52,141 bases of DNA, taken from positions 1 to 52,141 of the forward strand of contig JACRHC010000022.1 of assembly GCA_016217675.1 (NCBI GenBank), written 5' to 3'. Within the stretch, counting starts at the first letter, position 1. Each line of letters starts with the position of its first letter. The notes beneath the pieces were generated by a model. The model had not been told where the DNA came from. It saw nothing but the letters and a program-made list of their open reading frames with translations, and searched no databases. Positions 43,416-52,141 of the stretch are shown here, piece by piece. The stretch is from Nitrospirota bacterium. GTDB lineage: Bacteria; Nitrospirota; Thermodesulfovibrionia; Thermodesulfovibrionales; UBA6898. Made by a program: the position numbers and the translations under genes.

Positions 43416-45995
43416 ATGTCAGAACTTACCCCGCTTATGAAGCAGTATACCGCAGTCAAAGAGAGTTACCCTGATGCAATCGTGCTCTTCAGACTCGGTG
43501 ATTTTTATGAAATGTTCGGCGAGGACGCTGAGAAGGCATCAGGCATCCTTCAGATCGCCCTAACCTCACGGGACAAATCAAAGGACAACCCGCTGCCCAT
43601 GTGCGGGGTCCCGTATTTTGCATCGGAGACTTACATCTCCAGGCTTATCAAGGCAGGCTTCAAGGTGGCGGTCTGTGAACAGATGGAAGATCCCAAAGAG
43701 GCCAAGGGCATTGTTGCCCGCGAGGTGGTGCGGGTCATTACCCCCGGCACACACACGCCTGAAAACCCCAAGGAAAACACCTACATCATGTCTCTCTTCC
43801 CTGCCGGCAGAAAGCACGGAGTCGCCGCTGCCGACCTGTCAACCGGCCAGTTCATCGTCTTTGAGACAGCAGAGAATATCGAGGACGAGGCGAGCAGTTT
43901 CGAACCAAAGGAGATCATCCTGCCGGCAAGTCTGAGGGATAATATCCATTACCAGGAGACCCTTTCAGGCTATTACCGGACATTCCGGGATGACTGGTCA
44001 TTCGACTATGCTGACGCATACCGGACGCTCACCGAGCATTTCCGGGTATCATCCCTTGACGGTTTTGGCTGCGGCGGATTCACAGCAGGGATATCAGCAG
44101 CCGGTGCGCTCCTTGACTATCTTAAGACCACGCTCAAGGAAAATCCTGATTTCAGAAAGATCACAACCTTCAGGCATACCTCGAATATGTTCATCGATGC
44201 CGCGACACAGCGCAACCTTGAACTGACACACAACATCAAGGACAGTTCGCGGGAAGGCACCCTCCTCTGGGCACTGGATGAGACGCTCACACCCATGGGA
44301 GGCAGGTTTCTCAGGACTTCCCTGCTGCGGCCTCTGACAGACCTGTCTCAGATACAGGCACGACACGGCGCCATTGAATATCTGATCGAAGATTTCGAAC
44401 TGCTTGAAACCATCCGGACATGCCTCAGAAGGATACAGGATCTGGAGAGGCTTGCTGCGCGGGTTGCGACAGGAAAGGCGCATGCCCGTGACCTTGTTGC
44501 GATACGGACCTCGCTGGCAGAACTGCCGAAGCTCAGAAAAGCCCTTAATACATCGAGGGAGCCATATCTCAAGGCCCTTGCTGACGAGATAGCTGAACTG
44601 CCTCTGCACCGGGAACGTATCGAAAAAGGGATCGTAGACAACCCGCCGCTCAGTATCAGGGACGGCGGCATTATCAGGGAGGGCTATCATCCTGAAGTTG
44701 ATGAACTGAGATCCATATCGACAGCAGGCAAGGACTTCATTGCCGAGATGGAATCACGGGAGAAGAAACGCACCGGCATATCGTCCCTGAAGGTCGGGTA
44801 TAACAGGGTGTTCGGCTATTACATCGAAATAACCAAGGCGAACCTCGATATTGTCCCGGATGATTACATCAGAAAGCAGACTCTTGTGGGAGGGGAACGG
44901 TTTATCACACCCGAACTCAAGGAATATGAAACCAGGGTCCTCGGTTCCGAGGATAAACTGAAAAGTCTCGAATATCAGGTATTCAACCAGATAGTCCTGA
45001 GTGTCAGGGATGCCTCTGACCAGATTATCAGGACTGCATCCGTACTGGCGAACACCGATCTTCTCTCCTCGCTTGCTGTTGTGGCCAAGCGGCACAATTT
45101 CGTAAAACCGGAACTCGTCGATGACCCGGTAATCGAGATCACAGAGGGCAGACACCCGGTGCTTGAGCGTGTATTAGCCGGAGAGCGGTTTATCCCGAAC
45201 AACACGCTTATTGATACAAAGGATAATCTGCTCATCATCCTGACAGGCCCGAACATGGCAGGCAAGTCCACATACATGAGGCAGGTTGCGCTTATCACCC
45301 TCATGGCCCAGATGGGGAGTTTTGTGCCTGCCGCAGCTGCGCGCATCGGCATAACAGACAGGATATTCACCAGAATAGGCGCAGCGGATTTTCTTGTTAA
45401 GGGACAGAGCACCTTCATGGTCGAAATGATCGAAGCTGCCAATATCATCCACAACGCTACGGGCCGCAGCCTCATCATCCTTGATGAAGTTGGCAGGGGC
45501 ACGAGCACCTTCGACGGCATCAGCATTGCCTGGGCCATTGCAGAGCATATTTTAAACAGGATTCAGGCACGAACGCTTTTCGCTACCCATTACAATGAAC
45601 TGACGGAGCTGGCCATTATCCATGAAGGGGTAAAGAACTATAATATCTCGGTCAGGGAATGGGGAGACGAGATCATCTTTCTGAGAAAAATAGAGGAGGG
45701 CCCGGCCGATAAAAGTTACGGCATCCAGGTTGCGCGGCTTGCCGGCATACCGGACAGTATTATATCCCGGGCAAAAGAGGTCCTCCATAATCTCGAGAAG
45801 GAAGAACTGAATGAGGCGGGCGCGCCCAAGTTCGCCCAGCAAAAGAGCGATAAAAAGAAGCTTGACCAGCTTGACCTTTTTTCCTCTTCAAGCGGCTCTA
45901 TCATTGACACAATCCTTGCTCTTGATACGGACAACATAAAACCAGAAGAGGCACTTGCAAAGCTGATCGAACTGAAGAACAGGGTAAGGCTTTAA
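43416..45995 (+). CDS. mutS: DNA mismatch repair protein MutS
   Basis: An 859-residue mismatch-recognition ATPase. The N-terminus TPLMKQYTAVKESYPDAIVLFRLGDFYEMFGEDA contains the Phe-x-Glu mismatch wedge (FYEMF). Later come the connector and lever domains, Walker A GPNMAGKST (near residue 611), VEMIEAANIIHNATGRSLIILDEVGRGTSTFDG and the ATHYNEL switch. The C-terminus (SSSGSIIDTILALDTDNIKPEEALAKLIELKNRV) is the conserved tail. Length matches MutS1. mutL is not in the window. The start is set by the family N-terminus. Confidence 0.97.
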   Translation: MSELTPLMKQYTAVKESYPDAIVLFRLGDFYEMFGEDAEKASGILQIALTSRDKSKDNPLPMCGVPYFASETYISRLIKAGFKVAVCEQMEDPKEAKGIVAREVVRVITPGTHTPENPKENTYIMSLFPAGRKHGVAAADLSTGQFIVFETAENIEDEASSFEPKEIILPASLRDNIHYQETLSGYYRTFRDDWSFDYADAYRTLTEHFRVSSLDGFGCGGFTAGISAAGALLDYLKTTLKENPDFRKITTFRHTSNMFIDAATQRNLELTHNIKDSSREGTLLWALDETLTPMGGRFLRTSLLRPLTDLSQIQARHGAIEYLIEDFELLETIRTCLRRIQDLERLAARVATGKAHARDLVAIRTSLAELPKLRKALNTSREPYLKALADEIAELPLHRERIEKGIVDNPPLSIRDGGIIREGYHPEVDELRSISTAGKDFIAEMESREKKRTGISSLKVGYNRVFGYYIEITKANLDIVPDDYIRKQTLVGGERFITPELKEYETRVLGSEDKLKSLEYQVFNQIVLSVRDASDQIIRTASVLANTDLLSSLAVVAKRHNFVKPELVDDPVIEITEGRHPVLERVLAGERFIPNNTLIDTKDNLLIILTGPNMAGKSTYMRQVALITLMAQMGSFVPAAAARIGITDRIFTRIGAADFLVKGQSTFMVEMIEAANIIHNATGRSLIILDEVGRGTSTFDGISIAWAIAEHILNRIQARTLFATHYNELTELAIIHEGVKNYNISVREWGDEIIFLRKIEEGPADKSYGIQVARLAGIPDSIISRAKEVLHNLEKEELNEAGAPKFAQQKSDKKKLDQLDLFSSSSGSIIDTILALDTDNIKPEEALAKLIELKNRVRL

Positions 45996-46031
45996 GCAGC
46001 CTGTCAGACCCTTTCCTGACTGAAGAGAACA

Positions 46032-46040
46032 TGCTATGAT
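46032..46040 (+). promoter_or_regulatory. Extended -10 promoter of the gcvH operon
   Basis: TGCTATGAT is an extended -10 element with one mismatch, about 42 bases before the gcvH ATG. The leader ends in AAGGAGG. The region is too short for a glycine riboswitch and none is recognisable. Confidence 0.5.
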
Positions 46041-46082
46041 AAAGAGAAATTTCTGCTGTATTTTCCCGATAAGGAGGCAACA

Positions 46083-46469
46083 ATGCATCCAAAGGACGTC
46101 AGGTATCATCAGGAGCACACATGGGTCAGGGTTTCGGGCAACAAAGGAACGATCGGCATAACCGATTATGCCCAGGACGCGCTGGGAGACATTGTGTATA
46201 TTGATCTTCCGGAGATCGATTCATCAGTTGAGGCAGGCACGGAGATCACGGAAATCGAATCAACAAAATCTACATCATCGGTGATATCACCGGTCAGCGG
46301 AAGGATCATTGAGGTTAACGAGGAACTTTCCGAAACGCCTGAGATCATCAATGAAGACCCCTATGGAAACGGCTGGATCGCCGTGATCGAAATGGATAAT
46401 CCCGCGGAGATCGATGATCTTCTGGATGCCTCTGAATACGGCAAGCTTGTGGACGAGGAGTCCAAGTGA
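46083..46469 (+). CDS. gcvH: Glycine cleavage system H protein
   Basis: A 128-residue lipoyl carrier that shuttles the aminomethyl group between the P, T and L proteins. The lipoylated lysine is Lys62 in EIESTKSTSSV, and the SPVSGRIIEVNEELSETPEIINEDPYGNGWI segment is canonical. Perfect ribosome binding site AAGGAGG. It overlaps lpdA by 4 bases (GTGA). gcvT and gcvP are not in the window. Confidence 0.97.
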   Translation: MHPKDVRYHQEHTWVRVSGNKGTIGITDYAQDALGDIVYIDLPEIDSSVEAGTEITEIESTKSTSSVISPVSGRIIEVNEELSETPEIINEDPYGNGWIAVIEMDNPAEIDDLLDASEYGKLVDEESK

Positions 46470-47865
46470 GACTTTCGGTCCTCGGAGCAGGACCGGGAGG
46501 ATATGTTGCTGCAATCAGGGCTGCACAACTTGGCGCCCGCGTTACGGTCATTGAAGATGATGAGGTGGGAGGCACCTGCCTGAATTGGGGATGCATCCCG
46601 ACAAAAACGATCATCGCCTCAACAGATCTTCTTGCAAAGGTTAGAAATCTTGAGCATTTCGGCATTGATCTCACGGGAGAGGTAATACCGGATCTCAGCC
46701 GCATTATTGACAGGAAGAACAAGGTCGTCTCCACACTCGTCAAGGGCATCAGGGGTCTCTTCAGGAGCCGTGAGATAACACTCATTCAGGGAAGAGGAGT
46801 CCTCGCTTCGCCGGGAACAATCTCTGTCACCCTGAAGGACGGGGCGCAGGAAACCATTTCATCAGACAGCATCATCATTGCAACAGGGTCACGCCCTGCG
46901 GCAATACCCGCCCTGCCTTTTGACGGGACAAGTATCCTTTCTTCCACTGATGCCCTCAATCTCCGGCAGATACCGAAAAGCATGCTCATTGTCGGTGCAG
47001 GCGTTATCGGCTCAGAGTTCGCCTGCATCTTTAGTGAACTTGGCACAGAGGTGACCGTCGTCGAGATGCTTCCCAGGGCTGTAGCCGCAGAAGACCGCGA
47101 AATATCTGAACTCCTTGAAAAGGAATTCAGGAAGAAGAAGATAAAACTCATCACCAATATCAGGGTTGAAAAGACCGTAATCAAAGAAGACGGCGTTCAT
47201 GCCCTGCTCTCTGACGGGAAGGAGATCATCGCGGAAAAGGTCCTGGTATCCATCGGCAGGGCCTTGAATACCGACGGCATAGGCCTGGAAGAAGCAGGTA
47301 TACGCAGAGGGCCGAAAGGCGAGATCATCGTCAACAGGAGGATGGAGACAAATATCCCCGGCATCTATGCCATCGGCGATGTGACCGGCGGAATGCTCCT
47401 TGCCCATAAGGCATCTGCAGAGGGGATTGTCGCCGCAGGGAGTATCATGGGACAGGATGCGGAAATCGACTATAGTATTGTGCCCGCAGCCATTTTTACC
47501 TCGCCGGAGATCGCATCCGTCGGCATGCGTGAAGATCAGGCCGCTGAAAAAGAGATCAGCATCGGGGTAGGCCGCTTTCCCTTCAGGGCATTGGGAAAGT
47601 CTCACGCCATGGGAGAGATATCAGGCATGGTGAAGCTCATTACGGATGCGGCAACAGACAGGATTATCGGCGTTCATATTATTGGTCCCCATGCATCTGA
47701 TCTCATCGCCGAGGCTGCGGTTGCCATGAAGGCAGGGCTCACTGCGCAGGAGCTTGCAGAGACCATCCATGCCCACCCTACTCTGGCCGAGGCAGTCATG
47801 GAGGCTGCGGAGGACGTGCACCAGATGGCAGTGCATCTGCCCGGCAATAGGGAAAGCCGCGATTG

Positions 47866-47866
<1 letters not shown>
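46466..47866 (+). CDS. lpdA: Dihydrolipoyl dehydrogenase
   Basis: A 466-residue FAD/NAD disulfide oxidoreductase that reoxidises dihydrolipoyl groups. Visible: FAD-binding GAGPGGYVAAIRAAQLG at the N-terminus, redox pair Cys38/Cys43 in GGTCLNWGCIPTKT, NAD motif VGAGVIGSEFACIF, YAIGDVTGGMLLAHKASAEG, and the active-site His-Glu in IHAHPTLAEAVMEA. The GTG start at 46466 overlaps the gcvH stop, and pairing with gcvH points to glycine cleavage (L protein). Confidence 0.96.
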
Positions 47867-50839
<2,973 letters not shown>

Positions 50840-50850
<11 letters not shown>

Positions 50851-52141
50851 CCCGCTTCATATTGTCTTCATCTGGCATATGCACCAGCCGTATTACAAAG
50901 ACCCTTCAACCGGTCTGTACCGTCTGCCCTGGGTCAGACTCCACGGCACCAAGGACTACCTTGATATGCTCGAGATCCTGAAGGACTTTCCTGCTGTCAA
51001 ACAGAACTTTAATCTCGTGCCTTCTCTGCTTGAGCAGCTCGTTGACTATTCTGAGCATGGAGGCCAGGACGTTCACCTTCAGATGACCATAAAACCCGCT
51101 GCTGACCTCACGGAGCAGGAACGCTCTTTTATCCTCGAAAATTTCTTTCTTGCGCACTGGGATAATATGATCAAGCCCTTCCCGCGGTATTATGAACTGC
51201 TGGTGAAGCGCGGGACCCATCTTATCAAGAGTGATCTTGCACGTGCGGTAAAATATTTCACTGACCAGGATTTTTTGGACCTTCAGGTCTTCTTCAATCT
51301 CTGCTGGATAGACCCTCTTTTCCGGAATAACGATCCCTTCCTGAGGTCTCTCGTCGAAAAAGGAAATGGGTACACAGAAGAAGAAAAAGCATTGCTTATA
51401 GAAAAACAGATGCATATCCTGCACAGGATCATACCTGCATATAAGGATATGGCAGCTTCGGGACAGGTTGAACTCTCCTTTACGCCCTTTTACCACCCAA
51501 TCCTCCCTTTACTCTGCGATACTGACATTGCCCGGGTAGCAATGCCGCATGTGCGGCTGCCGAGGCAGCGGTTCGTGCATCCTGAAGACGCAGAAAAACA
51601 GATCAAAATGGGCATCGACTACTTTGAATCTCTTTTCGCTTACCGGCCTGTCGGCATGTGGCCGTCTGAGGGGTCAGTAAGCGAAGAAGTGCTCCGGACC
51701 GTTTCACGACTTGGCATTCAGTGGGTGGCAACTGATGAGGGGGTCCTCTCGGCGTCATTAGGCAAGGGGCTCCGCGATGGAGGGGGAAACCTGATCGATC
51801 CGCATATGCTCTACCGCCCCTATTCCTATGAAAATGTCTCGATGGTCTTCAGGGATCATACGGTCTCTGACCTTATCGGCTTTGTCTATTCCCAGTGGGA
51901 CCCTAAAAGAGCTGCAGATGACCTGATCCAGAGGCTGCTGAATATCCGCAACTCGCTTCCCTCAAACTCTCCCCATGTGGTGCCGATCATCCTTGACGGT
52001 GAGAATGCATGGGAACATTACAAGAACGACGGCAGGGATTTCTTCCTCTATCTGTATGAGGGGCTTTCAAAAGAAGAGCGTCTCAAGACCATAACCGTCT
52101 CGGAATATATCAATACCCTGCACCGCGGCGATCCGCTTGAA
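50840..52141 (+). CDS. Glycoside hydrolase family 57 protein, 3' end outside the window
   Basis: The frame opens at ATG 50840 within the end of the ftsB-like gene and stays open to the window edge, giving 434 residues without a stop. It starts MTADPLHIVFIWHMHQPYYKD, the classical first GH57 motif. The nucleophile Glu is seen in GMWPSEGSVS, and the proton donor Asp in IILDGENAWEHY near the right edge. GH57 enzymes include alpha-amylases, branching enzymes and glucanotransferases of glycogen metabolism; the exact activity is undetermined. About 150-300 residues are probably missing. Confidence 0.9.

Noticed and set aside
43331-43474. 47-codon frame between yceD and mutS overlapping the mutS start
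   Set aside because: No ribosome binding site or promoter of its own and no recognisable composition; the mutS N-terminus is the conserved frame.
46000-46083. Possible glycine riboswitch before gcvH
   Set aside because: The gap is only 87 bases, holds an extended -10 promoter and ribosome binding site, and lacks the conserved glycine aptamer cores.

Overview
The window reads as a slice of chromosome from a Gram-negative (diderm), probably anaerobic, metal- and electron-transfer-capable bacterium. Diderm markers are LolA, an OmpA-type lipoprotein and a large outer-membrane barrel of the MtrB/PioB type. RNase J, a decaheme cytochrome, GH57 and many HD-GYP/sensor-type proteins together suggest Nitrospirota (Thermodesulfovibrionia-like), with Desulfobacterota as the alternative. 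This taxonomic placement is inference from gene content only. Most of the window is compact housekeeping DNA in short operons with 4-base (ATGA/GTGA) overlaps.

Layout. 1-9.9 kb: tail of a membrane protein, RNase J, a Ca/Na exchanger (opposite strand), then uppP-ftsK-lolA-tsaD and hpt-queD-pmbA. 9.9-13.2 kb: a zinc dehydrogenase paired with an LsrF-like aldolase, then an acyl-CoA dehydrogenase. 13.3-17.7 kb: a short RmlC-like cupin, rmlB, rmlD, a DUF218 protein and an ABC-2 exporter pair. 17.75-18.65 kb is the only non-housekeeping gap: a frameshifted orphan gene and a cluster of palindromic repeats. 18.65-21.4 kb: copA preceded by an overlapping small glutaredoxin-like gene that carries an in-frame UGA where the first Cys of CxxC should be, a probable selenoprotein missed by ordinary ORF calling. 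21.5-24.1 kb: an FG-GAP repeat lipoprotein and an OmpA-domain lipoprotein. 24.3-27.5 kb: clpS-clpA-aat, a complete bacterial N-degron module.

27.6-36.5 kb is the most distinctive block. A four-gene minus-strand operon encodes a decaheme lipoprotein cytochrome, an MtrB/PioB-like porin, an ABC_sub_bind-type periplasmic binding protein and a methyl-accepting chemotaxis protein. A hybrid histidine kinase with a PhnD-like periplasmic domain converges on it and overlaps its 3' end. This looks like an outer-membrane electron conduit co-expressed with its own chemoreceptor system.

36.6-52.1 kb returns to core genes: an HD-GYP protein, tRNA-Asn, nfeD-slipin-VTT protein, the yceD-rpmF-plsX-fabH lipid operon (minus strand), mutS, gcvH-lpdA-orphan helical gene-eno-ftsB, and a GH57 glycosidase running off the window end. 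Promoters recognisable by eye are mostly of the extended -10 type (TGn followed by a TATAAT-like hexamer), several so close to the start codon that the mRNA would be leaderless. One tRNA is present. I saw no rRNA, CRISPR array, transposase or prophage.
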